Assembly (NCBI RefSeq): GCF_012641405.1
Contig: NZ_JABAII010000001.1
Span: 372,001-436,000, forward strand
Origin: Rhizobium sp. P40RR-XXII
GTDB taxonomy: Bacteria; Pseudomonadota; Alphaproteobacteria; Rhizobiales; Rhizobiaceae
Direction: 5' to 3'
DNA length: 64,000 bases
Position 1 is the stretch's first letter. Every line of letters starts with the position of its first letter. Shown one piece after another: positions 1 to 8,933 of the stretch. The translations under genes and the position numbers were made by a program. The notes under the pieces are model-generated. The model was given only the letters and a program-made list of their open reading frames with translations. It was not told where the DNA came from and made no database searches.

Positions 1-1085
1 ACGAGATGACGCGCGATGCCGAACTCATCGGAAATACCATTGCCACCGAGCATGTCGCGCGCCGCGCGGGCGATATCCAGCGCCTTGCCGCAGCTATTGC
101 GCTTGAGGATGGAGGTGAGTTCGACAGGCGGATGGCCTTCTTCCTTCATGCGGCCGAGACGCAGGCAGCCCTGCAGGCCGAGCGTGATCTCGGTCACCAT
201 ATCGGCAAGCTTCTTCTGGATGAGTTGGTTGGCGGCAAGGGGACGGCCGAACTGCTTGCGGTCGAGCACATATTGGCGTGCCCTGGCATAGCAATCCTCG
301 GCGGCACCAAGCGCACCCCAGGCGATGCCGAAGCGCGCCGAGTTGAGGCAGGTGAAGGGGCCTTTGAGGCCGGAGACGTTCGGCATCAGGTTTTCTTCGG
401 GCACGAAGACATTGTCCATCACGACTTCGCCGGTGATCGACGCGCGAAGTCCGACCTTGCCGTGGATCGCGGGCGCCGACAGGCCTTTCCAGCCCTTTTC
501 GAGAATGAAGCCACGGATGAGGCCATCCTCGGTCTTTGCCCAGACGACGAAGACATCGGCGATCGGTGCGTTCGAGATCCAGGTCTTGGCGCCCGTCAGG
601 CTGTAGCCGCCGTCGACCTTCTTCGCCCGCGTGACCATCGAGCCGGGATCGGAGCCGTGGTTCGGTTCGGTGAGGCCAAAGCAGCCGATCCATTCGCCCG
701 TCGCGAGCTTCGGCAGATATTTCTGCTTCTGCGCGTCCGAGCCGAAGGTCTCGATCGGTACCATGACAAGCGAGGACTGAACGCTCATCATCGAGCGATA
801 GCCGCTGTCGACGCGTTCGACTTCGCGGGCGATCAGGCCGTAGGCGACATAGCTGAGGCCGGCGCCGCCGTATTCCGGAGAAATCGTCGGGCCGAGAAGG
901 CCGAGCTCGCCCATTTCGCGGAAGATCGCCGGATCGGTCTTTTCGTGGCGGAAGGCTTCGAGGACGCGGGGGCTGAGCTTTTCCTGCGCGTAGGAATGCG
1001 CGGTATCCAGCACCATGCGTTCGTCGTCGCTCAGTTGCTCGGGCAGCCGGAACGGGTCGGCCCAGTCGAAAATCTCGCGGCTCAT
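1..1085 (-). CDS. gcdH: Glutaryl-CoA dehydrogenase, C-terminus cut by window edge
   Basis: Flavin-dependent acyl-CoA dehydrogenase that would oxidise and decarboxylate glutaryl-CoA to crotonyl-CoA in the cytoplasm. The visible 361 residues begin [18 protein letters not shown] and contain the family blocks [47 protein letters not shown] and [18 protein letters not shown]. This start and the [10 protein letters not shown] block are characteristic of GcdH rather than of a general short-chain dehydrogenase. The catalytic Glu lies beyond the window edge, so it cannot be checked. The gene follows an acyl-CoA dehydrogenase on the same strand after a 112-bp gap filled by palindromic elements, so it may or may not share that transcript. 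In the 2-aminobenzoyl-CoA context it is a plausible last step, feeding crotonyl-CoA into beta-oxidation; that role is inference. Confidence 0.85.
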   Translation of the reverse strand, partial: MSREIFDWADPFRLPEQLSDDERMVLDTAHSYAQEKLSPRVLEAFRHEKTDPAIFREMGELGLLGPTISPEYGGAGLSYVAYGLIAREVERVDSGYRSMMSVQSSLVMVPIETFGSDAQKQKYLPKLATGEWIGCFGLTEPNHGSDPGSMVTRAKKVDGGYSLTGAKTWISNAPIADVFVVWAKTEDGLIRGFILEKGWKGLSAPAIHGKVGLRASITGEVVMDNVFVPEENLMPNVSGLKGPFTCLNSARFGIAWGALGAAEDCYARARQYVLDRKQFGRPLAANQLIQKKLADMVTEITLGLQGCLRLGRMKEEGHPPVELTSILKRNSCGKALDIARAARDMLGGNGISDEFGIARHL

Positions 1086-1103
1086 GCTCTCAATCTCCCA
1101 TTA

Positions 1104-1140
1104 GAGCGGTTCAGTGTTTCCAGTTAGCACTGAACCGCTC
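1104..1140. repeat. Palindromic element (13-bp perfect stem)
   Basis: GAGCGGTTCAGTG at 1104-1116 is matched by its exact reverse complement at 1128-1140 with an 11-base loop. It lies between two leftward genes. It resembles the AGAGCGGTTC-type intergenic palindromes scattered in rhizobial genomes and could also act as a transcript-processing hairpin. Confidence 0.7.
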
Positions 1141-1155
1141 AATTTCTTTGTTCAC

Positions 1156-1196
1156 GCAATTCCAGGAAAACCGCTTCGCACTTTTCCTGGAATTGC
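1156..1196. repeat. RIME-like rhizobial palindrome, copy A
   Basis: GCAATTCCAGGAAAA (1156-1170) and its exact reverse complement (1182-1196) enclose CCGCTTCGCAC. The 15-bp stem starts one base after the end of the 1198-2376 gene. Related copies lie at 24163-24206 and 61661-61702. It is a dispersed Rhizobiaceae intergenic element and may double as a transcription end for the acyl-CoA dehydrogenase. Confidence 0.8.
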
Positions 1197-1197
1197 T

Positions 1198-2376
1198 CTA
1201 GGCCTTCAAAAGTTCGCGCGCGACGATGAGTTTCTGAACCTCCGTCGCACCTTCATAGATGCGAAGCGCGCGGATCTCCCGATAGAGTTTTTCCGTTATC
1301 TCGCCTGATTTCACGCCGCGTCCGCCAAAGAGCTGGACGGCGCGGTCGATGACGCTCTGCGCGGTTTCCGTCGCCGTCATCTTGGCCATGGCCGCCTCGC
1401 GTGTCGTCGGCAAGCGCTGCACGTCGCGACGCCAGGCTGCCCGATAGGTGAGCAATGCCGCCGCGTCGATGCCGGTCGCCATATCGCCGAGGGCGGCCTG
1501 CGTCAACTGAAGGTCGGCGAGTGCCGCGCCGAACATCGGCCGCGTGCGGACATGCGCTAACGACTCGTCCAGCGCGCGGCGGGCAAAGCCGAGGCCGGCA
1601 GCGGCGACCGAAGCGCGGAAGATATCGAGCGTGCGCATGGCGATCTTGAAGCCTTCGCCGGGTGTGCCGAGACGGCGCGATGCGGGGATGCGGCAATTGT
1701 CGAAGCGGATCGTCGCCAGCGGATGCGGCGCAATCACCTCGATGCGTTCGGCAATCGAGAAGCCGGGATCGTCGGCGTAGACGACGAAGGCGGAAATGCC
1801 GCGGGTTCCCGGCGCTTCGCCGGTGCGGGCGAAGACGGTGTAGACATCGGCGATGCCGCCATTGGAAATCCAAGTCTTCTCGCCATCGAGAACATAGTGA
1901 TCGCCGTCGAGACGAGCAGCGCAGCTCATCGCGGCCACATCGGAGCCGGCATACTTCTCCGACAGCGCGAAGGCGGCGAGCCAATCGCCGGAGCGCACCT
2001 TGGGCAAAACGGCCGAGCGCAATTCCGGCGAGCCGGAGAGGCCGATCGCGCCGGTGCCGAGGCCCTGCATGGCAAAGGCGAAATCGGCAAGGCCGTCATG
2101 CCAGGCTAGCGTTTCGCGGGCGAGGCAGACCATACGGGAATCGATCAGCGGTTCGCTGTCGGACGAGCCTGTAGCGGCGGTCAGGAGTCCGGCTTCGCCC
2201 AGTGCCTTGACCAGCTTCCGGCATGCGCCATCGACATCGGCATGATCGATCGACGCCATAACGCCGGACTTTGCGAAGGCATCGACCTCGGCTGTGAAGC
2301 GGTGATGGCGCTCCCCGAAGAAGGGCCAGTCCAGATGATCGCGTGTCGGGCCGGGGAGGCTGCTTGCCTTGGACAT
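1198..2376 (-). CDS. Acyl-CoA dehydrogenase family protein
   Basis: A 392-residue FAD-dependent acyl-CoA dehydrogenase of normal family length. The substrate-binding loop appears as [19 protein letters not shown], followed by [17 protein letters not shown]. The C-terminus has [20 protein letters not shown], in which the Glu of YEG corresponds to the usual catalytic base. It lies 4 bp after the enoyl-CoA hydratase gene and belongs to the operon that starts with the flavoprotein monooxygenase/reductase. In the aerobic 2-aminobenzoyl-CoA clusters described from Azoarcus evansii, dehydrogenases of this kind act on the non-aromatic CoA esters formed after ring reduction. That assignment is inferred from context, since the sequence does not give the substrate. 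Confidence 0.85.
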   Translation of the reverse strand: MSKASSLPGPTRDHLDWPFFGERHHRFTAEVDAFAKSGVMASIDHADVDGACRKLVKALGEAGLLTAATGSSDSEPLIDSRMVCLARETLAWHDGLADFAFAMQGLGTGAIGLSGSPELRSAVLPKVRSGDWLAAFALSEKYAGSDVAAMSCAARLDGDHYVLDGEKTWISNGGIADVYTVFARTGEAPGTRGISAFVVYADDPGFSIAERIEVIAPHPLATIRFDNCRIPASRRLGTPGEGFKIAMRTLDIFRASVAAAGLGFARRALDESLAHVRTRPMFGAALADLQLTQAALGDMATGIDAAALLTYRAAWRRDVQRLPTTREAAMAKMTATETAQSVIDRAVQLFGGRGVKSGEITEKLYREIRALRIYEGATEVQKLIVARELLKA

Positions 2377-2380
2377 CCGT

Positions 2381-3232
2381 TCAATCCCCCTGGAATTCCG
2401 GCCGGCGCTTGGCGGCGAAAGCCTCGAAGGCGCGGCGGAAATCCTGCGTCGCCATGCAGATCGCCTGGGCCTGCGCCTCGGATTCGATCAGCTCATCGAT
2501 GCCCATCGCCCATTCCTGGTTCAGCATGGTCTTGGTCATGCCATGGGCGAACCAGGGGCCGTCGGCCAGCGAGCGGGCGAGCTTGACCGCTTCCTGCTCC
2601 AGATCGGCACTGGCGTGCAGGCCGTTGTAAAAGCCCCAGGCTTGTCCTTCCGCTCCTGTCATCGCGCGGCCGGTAAAGAGAAGCTCGGCGGCGCGGCCCT
2701 GGCCGATGATGCGGGGCAGGATGCCGCAAGCGCCCATGTCGGCACCGGCAAGGCCGACGCGGGTGAAGAGAAAAGCCGTCTTGGCCTCCGGCGTCGCCAG
2801 CCTCAGATCGGAGGCCATGGCAAGGATGGCGCCGGCGCCGGCGCAGATGCCGTCGACTGCTGAAATGATCGGTTGCGGGCATTTGCGCATCGCCTTGACG
2901 AGATCGCCGGTCATGCGCGTGAAAGCCAGAAGCTCGGGCATGGCCATGCGGGTCAGCGGCTCGATGATTTCGAAGACATCGCCGCCGGAGGAGAAATTGC
3001 CGCCCGCGCCCGTCAGCACGATGGCGCGGATATCGGAGGCATAGGCGAGATCGCGGAAGAGATCGCGCAGTTCGGCATAGCTGTCGAAGGTTAGTGGATT
3101 CTTACGTTCCGGGCGGTTCAGGCGGATGGTGGCGACGCGGCCGTCTTCGCTGACCTCCCAGAGGAAGTGCTCCGGCTTCAAATCCTTAAAGGGCTTCAGA
3201 TGGCCCTTCATCGTCATGTCGCGTTCGCTCAT
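2381..3232 (-). CDS. Enoyl-CoA hydratase/isomerase family protein
   Basis: Crotonase-fold protein of 283 residues. The oxyanion-hole segments are visible as [16 protein letters not shown] and [17 protein letters not shown], and the later block [20 protein letters not shown] is typical. The start at 3232 is 3 bp after the SDR stop; a second ATG 15 bp downstream (MTMKGHL) is a fair alternative because the GAGGG sequence sits very close to the first ATG. It is cotranscribed with the SDR and acyl-CoA dehydrogenase. It probably hydrates, or hydrolytically opens, an alicyclic enoyl-CoA from the reduced aromatic ring; the exact substrate is unknown. Confidence 0.85.
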   Translation of the reverse strand: MSERDMTMKGHLKPFKDLKPEHFLWEVSEDGRVATIRLNRPERKNPLTFDSYAELRDLFRDLAYASDIRAIVLTGAGGNFSSGGDVFEIIEPLTRMAMPELLAFTRMTGDLVKAMRKCPQPIISAVDGICAGAGAILAMASDLRLATPEAKTAFLFTRVGLAGADMGACGILPRIIGQGRAAELLFTGRAMTGAEGQAWGFYNGLHASADLEQEAVKLARSLADGPWFAHGMTKTMLNQEWAMGIDELIESEAQAQAICMATQDFRRAFEAFAAKRRPEFQGD

Positions 3233-3235
3233 CCC

Positions 3236-4015
3236 TCAAATCTCCCCACCAGCAACCGCGATTGCCTGTCCATTGATCGACGCCGCAGCCGGCGAGGCCA
3301 GCCACAGCACGGTGTCGGCAACCTCTTCCGGCTTTATCAGCCGTCCCTGCGGATTGGATTTTGTGAATTCGCCAAGCGCCTGCTCGGCGGTGCGCCCTGA
3401 CTTGGCGATGATCGTCTCGATCGAGCGCTGGATGATCGGCGTATCGGTAAAGCCGGGGCAGACGGCATTCACTGTGATGCCGGTCTTCGCCAGTTCCAGC
3501 GCCAGCGAGCGGGTGAGGCCGACGACGCCATGCTTGGCGGCCACGTAGGCTGAGACGTAGCCATAACCCTTCAGACCGGCCGTCGAGGCGATATTGATGA
3601 TGCGCGCGCCGGTGCCACGAGCTTTCAGGTCGGGGAGGACTGCCTGCGTCACCACAAAAACACCGGTCAGGTCGACCGTAAGGACATGGTTCCAGGCCTC
3701 CAGCGTCGTCTTCTCGAAGGGCGCGCTCGGTGCTTCGCCGGCATTGTTGACGAGGATATCGACCGGGCCGAATTTTTCGCGTGCTTTGGCGAGGCCTTGC
3801 GCCACGGCGTCGGGGCTGGTGACATCGAAGCCGTCGATAACGAACCCATGGGCGCCGATCTCGGCCACGACCGCCTCCAATGGCTCCCTGCGGCGACCGG
3901 CCAGGCTGACGCGCGCGCCCTCGGCGGCCAGCGCCTTGGCGATCGCGGCCCCAATGCCGCTGCCGGCCCCGGTGACAAGCGCGTGACGGCCGGCGAGTTT
4001 GCCCGAAGTCGTCAT
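3236..4015 (-). CDS. SDR family oxidoreductase (3-hydroxyacyl-CoA dehydrogenase-like)
   Basis: Classical short-chain dehydrogenase of 259 residues using NAD(P). It has the nucleotide-binding TGAGSGIGAAIAKALA near residue 13, NNAGEAP, the Ser of NIASTAG and the catalytic YVAAKHG (Y-x-x-x-K). I chose the ATG at 4015 (MTTSGKLAGRHAL), which has GAGG just upstream and follows the previous stop by 7 bp; the open frame extends further upstream only through that gene's 3' end. Its place in a monooxygenase/hydratase/dehydrogenase operon suggests oxidation of a 3-hydroxyacyl-CoA ring intermediate, which is inference. Confidence 0.88.
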   Translation of the reverse strand: MTTSGKLAGRHALVTGAGSGIGAAIAKALAAEGARVSLAGRRREPLEAVVAEIGAHGFVIDGFDVTSPDAVAQGLAKAREKFGPVDILVNNAGEAPSAPFEKTTLEAWNHVLTVDLTGVFVVTQAVLPDLKARGTGARIINIASTAGLKGYGYVSAYVAAKHGVVGLTRSLALELAKTGITVNAVCPGFTDTPIIQRSIETIIAKSGRTAEQALGEFTKSNPQGRLIKPEEVADTVLWLASPAAASINGQAIAVAGGEI

Positions 4016-4022
4016 CTCATCC

Positions 4023-6341
4023 TCATTTCGCCGGTGCAGCGGTGGCCGCGCGGGCGAGGTTGGTTTCATACTGCGTCTTGCCGGAAACATATTGCTTCGG
4101 CCAGGGAATGGAAGTCAGGCCGATCTTGGCGGCTTCATGCAGCGCCCAGGCCGGATCCGCCAGATGCGGGCGGGCGACGGCGCAAAGATCGGCGCGGCCG
4201 GCGGCGATGATCGAATTGGCATGATCGGCCTCCGAGATCGCACCGACGGCGATGGTGGGGATGCCGATTTCGTTGCGGATCTTGTCGGAGAAGGGCGTCT
4301 GGAACAGGCGGCCATAAACCGGTTTTTCTTCTTTCGATACCTGGCCCGATGAGCAATCGATCAGGTCGGCGCCGGCTTCCTTGAACATGCGGGCGAAGAT
4401 CGCCGCATCTTCCGGCGTATTGCCGCCATCGGTCCAGTCATGACAGGAGAGGCGTACGGAGATCGGCTTGTCCGCCGGCCAGATTGCGCGCATCGCCTTG
4501 AAGATTTCCAGCGGATAGCGGGCGCGGTTTTCATGGCTCCCGCCGTACTCGTCGTCGCGCAAGTTGGTCAAGGGCGACAGGAAACTCGATAGCAGATAGC
4601 CATGGGCGCAATGCAGTTCCAGCCAGTCCGCGCCGGTCTCGATCGCGAGCCGCGTCGATCGGATGAAGTCGGCCTTGACGCGCTCCATGTCGGCGCGGTC
4701 CATGGCCTTCGGCACCTGGCTGTTCTTGAGGTAAGGGATTGCCGATGCGGAGATTAGCGGCCAGTCGCCTTCGGCAAGCGGCTGGTCGATGCCTTCCCAG
4801 GCGAGCTTCGTCGCGCCCTTGCGGCCGGCATGGCCGATCTGGACGCCGACCTTGGCGGCGCTGTTCATGTGAACGAAGTCGACGAGGCGCTTCCACTGAG
4901 CGACCTGCGCCTCGTTCCAGAGGCCGAGGCAGCCGGGCGTGATACGGGCATCCGGGGTGACGCAGGTCATTTCCGCGAAGATCAAACCGGCGCCCCCAAG
5001 CGCGCGCGAGCCGAGATGGACGATGTGGAAATCGTTCATCACACCGTCCGCGGCCGAATACATCGCCATCGGCGACATGACGATGCGGTTGACGAGCTGG
5101 ACATCACGCAGGCGATAGGGCGTGAACATCGGCGGCAGGCACCGGTCGTTGCCGACGGCAAGGCCGGATTTCTCGGCGAACCAGCGCTCATAGCCCTCGA
5201 GCCAGGTCTTGTCGCGGAGCCTCAGATTTTCGTGGCTGATACGCTGTGAGCGGGTCAGCATCGAATACATGAATTGCGGCGGCTCGAGCGTATCGGCATA
5301 GCGGCGTCCGACGACTTCGAACCATTCCATCGCATTGCGAGCGGCGTTCTGAATGCGGGCGACGTCGACGCGGCGGATTTCCTCGTAGGTCTCAAGGACG
5401 GCCGGAATCTTATCCTTCTCGTGCCCGTGGATCTGGAACTGCCGGGTGAGTTCGATCGCATCGTCGATGGCGAGCTTGGTGCCGGAGCCGATGGCGAAAT
5501 GCGCGGTGTGCGCGGCATCGCCCATCAGCACGACATGGGAATCGCCGTTGAAATGGCTCCACTTGCCGCAGATCAAGCGGTTGAAGTTCAGCCAGGCCGA
5601 GCCGCGGATATGGCGCGCATTGGTCATGAGCGAAGCGCCTTCGAGCACTTCGGAGAACAGGTTTTCGCAGAAGGCTATGGAGCCGTCCTGGTCGATCTTG
5701 TCGAGGCCGTGGGCGAGATAGGCCTCTTCCGTCGTCTCGACGATGAAGGTCGAGGTCTTGTCGTCGAACTTGTAGATATGCGCCTGGAACCAGCCGTGAT
5801 CCGTACGGCGGAAATCGAAGGTGAAGGCGTCGAAAAGCTTGTTCGTGCCGAGCCAGATATAGCGGTTCGGCCGTGTGATCATATCCGGCTGGAAGACTTC
5901 GGGATAATGATTGCGAATCCTGGAATTGAGGCCGTCCGAGCCGATGATCAGATCGGCGTCCGGGTAATCCAGATCGGAATTGACGTCGGTTTCGAAGATC
6001 AGCTCGACGTCGAGCGCCTCGCAGCGCTTCTGCAGGATATTCAAAAGTTTCTTGCGGCCGATGCCGACGAAGCCGTGGCCCGATGTACGCTGGCGCGTAC
6101 CCTTGAACAGAACCTCGATATCGTCCCAATGGTTGAAGGCGTCCTCGATTTCGGCAGCACTTTCGGGATCCCATTCCCGCATCGAAATCATGGTCGCGTC
6201 GGAGAAGACGACGCCCCAGCCGAAAGTATCATAGGGGCGGTTGCGCTCGACGACGTGGATCGAATGCTCGGGATGGAGCTTCTTCATCAGAAGCGCGAAG
6301 TAGAGCCCTGCGGGGCCGCCGCCGATACAGACGATGCGCAT
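4023..6341 (-). CDS. Bifunctional flavoprotein: 2-aminobenzoyl-CoA (or salicylyl-CoA) monooxygenase/reductase
   Basis: A fusion of two flavoenzymes in 772 residues. The first 380 or so residues are an FAD aromatic monooxygenase (GGGPAGLYFALLMKK at residue 6, and MGDAAHTAHFAIGSG as the second FAD motif). From about residue 400 follows an old-yellow-enzyme domain (FTPYRLRDVQLVNRIVMSPM, ELHCAHGYLLSSFLSPLTN, IGHAGRKG). This architecture is that of 2-aminobenzoyl-CoA monooxygenase/reductase of Azoarcus evansii (AbmA type), which hydroxylates and then reduces the ring of anthraniloyl-CoA. Databases also label relatives salicylyl-CoA 5-hydroxylase. The divergent CoA ligase and the isatin hydrolase in the same island favour anthraniloyl-CoA. 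It is the first gene of the leftward operon and has an operator-like palindrome 42 bp upstream. Confidence 0.87.
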   Translation of the reverse strand: MRIVCIGGGPAGLYFALLMKKLHPEHSIHVVERNRPYDTFGWGVVFSDATMISMREWDPESAAEIEDAFNHWDDIEVLFKGTRQRTSGHGFVGIGRKKLLNILQKRCEALDVELIFETDVNSDLDYPDADLIIGSDGLNSRIRNHYPEVFQPDMITRPNRYIWLGTNKLFDAFTFDFRRTDHGWFQAHIYKFDDKTSTFIVETTEEAYLAHGLDKIDQDGSIAFCENLFSEVLEGASLMTNARHIRGSAWLNFNRLICGKWSHFNGDSHVVLMGDAAHTAHFAIGSGTKLAIDDAIELTRQFQIHGHEKDKIPAVLETYEEIRRVDVARIQNAARNAMEWFEVVGRRYADTLEPPQFMYSMLTRSQRISHENLRLRDKTWLEGYERWFAEKSGLAVGNDRCLPPMFTPYRLRDVQLVNRIVMSPMAMYSAADGVMNDFHIVHLGSRALGGAGLIFAEMTCVTPDARITPGCLGLWNEAQVAQWKRLVDFVHMNSAAKVGVQIGHAGRKGATKLAWEGIDQPLAEGDWPLISASAIPYLKNSQVPKAMDRADMERVKADFIRSTRLAIETGADWLELHCAHGYLLSSFLSPLTNLRDDEYGGSHENRARYPLEIFKAMRAIWPADKPISVRLSCHDWTDGGNTPEDAAIFARMFKEAGADLIDCSSGQVSKEEKPVYGRLFQTPFSDKIRNEIGIPTIAVGAISEADHANSIIAAGRADLCAVARPHLADPAWALHEAAKIGLTSIPWPKQYVSGKTQYETNLARAATAAPAK

Positions 6342-6382
6342 CGCTTTTCCCTCCTCGTCCGGCCGGAGCCGATTTCAAAATC

Positions 6383-6397
6383 ATTTAAGTTTAAAAT
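6383..6397. promoter_or_regulatory. Operator candidate, TTTAA-NN-TTAAA family, site 1
   Basis: ATTTAAGTTTAAAAT: arms TTTAA and TTAAA around GT, extended by one more matching A/T pair on each side. It lies 42 bp upstream of the start of the 4023-6341 gene. Related sites occur upstream of five other genes in the first 30 kb. Confidence 0.55.
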
Positions 6398-6513
6398 ATC
6401 TCGTCGCCGTCATTCGTCAAGGCTTTTCCTGCCGGGATATGCGGATAGCAGATGATCACAATATCGTAAAAACTGAAAATTGTTATTTTAAATCAATGGA
6501 AATCCAAAAATAG

Positions 6514-6525
6514 TTTAGGCTTAAA
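6514..6525. promoter_or_regulatory. Operator candidate, TTTAA-NN-TTAAA family, site 2
   Basis: TTTAGGCTTAAA matches the palindrome except for one arm base. It lies 115 bp upstream of the CoA ligase start, in the same divergent region as site 1. Confidence 0.45.
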
Positions 6526-6639
6526 ATTTCTTGCTTGAACATTGCGGGCTTCGGTGCGATCCTTTTTGACAACGCTGCATGTGCCGCTGGGGAAAGCGGC
6601 GACGGTGGCTTTGAACGATAGGAATGCGGGAGCAAGGCA

Positions 6640-8253
6640 ATGCTGGGACCGACCGGCCATACCGATACATTCACGCGAGACAATCTGCCGCCTTTTGACG
6701 AATGGCCCGAGCTGCGGATGGATGGTTTCGACTATCCGGAATGGCTGAATGCCGGTTTCGAGCTCAGCGACCGCATGGTCGAGAAGGGTTTTGGCGACAA
6801 CGTCGCGCTGATCGGCAACGGCCGTCGCCGCACCTATAAGGAACTGGCGGACTGGACCAATCGCATCGCCCACGCGCTCATCGAGAATTTCGGCGTCAAG
6901 CCCGGCAATCGCGTGCTCATCCGCTCCGGAAACAATCCCGCCATGATCGCCTGCTGGCTGGCGGTGACGAAGGTCGGAGCCGTCGCGGTCAACACCATGC
7001 CGATGCTACGGGCGGGCGAGCTTTCGAAGATCATCGACAAGGCGGAAATCTCGTTCGCGCTCTGCGATACCAGGCTGGTGGAGGAACTCGTCGCTGCCGC
7101 CAAGGACAGCCGTTTCCTGAAGCAGGTGGTCGGCTTCGATGGCACCGCCAATCACGATGCCGAACTCGACAGGATCGCGCTCAACAAGCCGGTGCGCTTC
7201 GAACCGGTCAAAACCGGGCGGGACGATGTGGCGCTGCTCGGTTTCACCTCGGGATCGACGGGTGTGCCCAAGGCGACCATGCATTTTCATCGGGATATCC
7301 TGATCATCGCCGATGCCTATGCCAGGGAAGTGCTGCAGGTCACGCCGGATGACGTCTTCATCGGTTCGCCGCCGATCGCCTTCACCTTCGGGCTTGGCGG
7401 CCTGGTCGTCTTCCCCTTGCGTTTCGGCGCGTCGACGGCCTTGCTGGAAAACGCGTCGCCGAAGAACATGGTCGAGATCATCCAGGAATATGGCGCGACC
7501 ATCAGCTTCACCGCGCCGACGGCCTATCGCGCCATGCTGGCGGCAATGGACGAGGGGGCCGATCTTTCATCGCTGCGGATTGCGGTTTCCGCCGGCGAAA
7601 CGCTGCCGGGACCGATCTTCGAAGAGTGGACGCGCAAGACCGGCAAGCCGATCCTCGACGGAATCGGCTCGACCGAGTTGCTGCACATCTTCATCTCCAA
7701 CCGTCTTTCCGACGTCCGGCCGAATTGCACGGGCAAGCCGCTGACCGGCTATGAGGCCCGTGTCGTCGATGACGAGATGAACGAGGTTCCCAGCGGCACG
7801 ATCGGCAAGCTCGTCGTTCGCGGGCCGATCGGCTGCCGCTATCTCGCCGACCACAGGCAGGCCGACTATGTGCGCGATGGCTGGAACCTGACGGGCGACA
7901 GTTTCGTTCAGGACGAGGAAGGCTATTTCCACTTCGCCGCGCGTTCGGACGACATCATTCTTTCCGCCGGCTACAATATTGCCGGACCGGAAGTCGAGGC
8001 AGCGCTTCTTTCGCATGCCGATGTGCTCGAATGCGCCGTCATCGGCAAGCCGGACGAGGAGCGAGGTCACATCGTGCAGGCGCATGTCGTGCTGGTGTCA
8101 GGTGTCACCGGATCGGATCTGCTGGTCAAGGCGCTGCAGGATCATGTGAAGGCCGTCATCGCGCCCTACAAATATCCGCGCTCCATCGTCTTCGTCGAGG
8201 CTCTGCCGAAGACGGAATCGGGCAAGATACAGCGCTTCCGCCTGCGTAGCTAA
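6640..8253 (+). CDS. abmG: 2-aminobenzoate (anthranilate)-CoA ligase / benzoate-CoA ligase family
   Basis: AMP-forming aryl-CoA ligase of 537 residues; the reaction is acid + ATP + CoA to acyl-CoA + AMP + PPi. The adenylation motif appears as LLGFTSGSTGVPKATMHFH near residue 200, followed by GIGSTELLHIF, the TGDSFVQDEEGYFHFAARSD hinge block and the late catalytic Lys in LPKTESGKIQRFRLR. Benzoate-CoA and 2-aminobenzoate-CoA ligases (AbmG of Azoarcus evansii) share this size and the GIGSTE-LHIFISN block. Divergence from the monooxygenase/reductase operon makes anthranilate the most likely substrate, but 2-hydroxybenzoate or benzoate cannot be excluded from sequence. The ATG has no strong ribosome-binding site (GGAGCAAGGCA precedes it), and operator site 2 lies upstream. 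Confidence 0.82.
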   Translation: MLGPTGHTDTFTRDNLPPFDEWPELRMDGFDYPEWLNAGFELSDRMVEKGFGDNVALIGNGRRRTYKELADWTNRIAHALIENFGVKPGNRVLIRSGNNPAMIACWLAVTKVGAVAVNTMPMLRAGELSKIIDKAEISFALCDTRLVEELVAAAKDSRFLKQVVGFDGTANHDAELDRIALNKPVRFEPVKTGRDDVALLGFTSGSTGVPKATMHFHRDILIIADAYAREVLQVTPDDVFIGSPPIAFTFGLGGLVVFPLRFGASTALLENASPKNMVEIIQEYGATISFTAPTAYRAMLAAMDEGADLSSLRIAVSAGETLPGPIFEEWTRKTGKPILDGIGSTELLHIFISNRLSDVRPNCTGKPLTGYEARVVDDEMNEVPSGTIGKLVVRGPIGCRYLADHRQADYVRDGWNLTGDSFVQDEEGYFHFAARSDDIILSAGYNIAGPEVEAALLSHADVLECAVIGKPDEERGHIVQAHVVLVSGVTGSDLLVKALQDHVKAVIAPYKYPRSIVFVEALPKTESGKIQRFRLRS

Positions 8254-8286
8254 GGATACCGCCAGGCGACGTTTTCCCGCTCGAGA

Positions 8287-8850
8287 TCACTTACCGGGAT
8301 CTTTCGGATTCCACAGCACGGTTTCGGCATCTTTTTCGTAGGCCATGCCCTTGGGATAGCTGATTGCCTCCAATTGCAGACCCCACGGTGCCTGGAAGTA
8401 AAGGATCGACTGGCCAGCTGCCGGGCCTTCTGTGATTGGCAACGGCCCCAACCGCGTTTCAATGTTCTTGCTGTCCAGATGAGCCTTTGCCGCATCAATA
8501 TCGTCAACGTAAAGCGAGATATGAAACGCACCGATGTCGCTGTTCTTCTGCTTGAGGTCCCGCTGATCCGGAGCTGAGTATTCGAACAGTTCTATGTTCG
8601 ATCCGAAACCGCACCGAACTTGCGTTATCTGCTTTATTTCAGCCCTGGGATCGACGCCGAGCAGATCGGTCATGAAGGTACCCTTATCGTCGGCAAACGG
8701 TCCGAACGACATGATGACCTCGCAGCCGAGAACGTTCTCGAAGAAATCGACCGCCTGCTTCATGTCCGGCACGGTAAGCCCCGTATGGTCGTGACCACGA
8801 AGACCTGGAAGCCCGCCGGCTTTTGTCGCTGTTGACACAGGGTATTTCAT
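8287..8850 (-). CDS. VOC superfamily (glyoxalase/bleomycin-resistance fold) protein
   Basis: A 187-residue protein with two vicinal-oxygen-chelate repeats. Candidate metal ligands are His in GHDHTGLTVPDMKQAV, Glu in NIELFEY, His in AFHISLYVDDIDAA and Glu in GLQLEAISYP, the usual H-E-H-E spacing of a single metal site. It converges with the CoA ligase (34 bp between stops) and lies 83 bp downstream of the last ABC-importer gene, so it may be the final gene of that operon. Its substrate is not predictable. A dioxygenase or isomerase of an indolic or ring-cleavage intermediate would fit the context, but this is a guess. Confidence 0.75.
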   Translation of the reverse strand: MKYPVSTATKAGGLPGLRGHDHTGLTVPDMKQAVDFFENVLGCEVIMSFGPFADDKGTFMTDLLGVDPRAEIKQITQVRCGFGSNIELFEYSAPDQRDLKQKNSDIGAFHISLYVDDIDAAKAHLDSKNIETRLGPLPITEGPAAGQSILYFQAPWGLQLEAISYPKGMAYEKDAETVLWNPKDPGK

Positions 8851-8933
8851 AGTGGCTCCCTTTCTGTATGCCGATGCTGTTGCGTTCTTACTGCGGTTTA
8901 AGTGACAGCTTTACGCCCCCTTCGGGCGGCTAT

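Larger units (their letters stand above)
6342..6639. promoter_or_regulatory. Divergent control region between monooxygenase/reductase operon and CoA ligase
   Basis: This 298-bp region is strikingly AT-rich against its surroundings and holds two copies of the TTTAA-NN-TTAAA-type palindrome (6383-6397 and 6514-6525). It also carries an ATCACAATAT segment near 6455-6464 that matches half of the 15-bp palindrome found upstream of the isatin hydrolase. It must contain promoters for both the leftward operon and the rightward ligase; no unambiguous -35/-10 pair was assigned. Confidence 0.6.

Noticed and set aside
5274..6455. Plus-strand 393-residue frame opposite the monooxygenase/reductase
   Set aside because: No domain or ribosome-binding site; it lies entirely over a gene with strong flavoprotein motifs and extends into the AT-rich control region.
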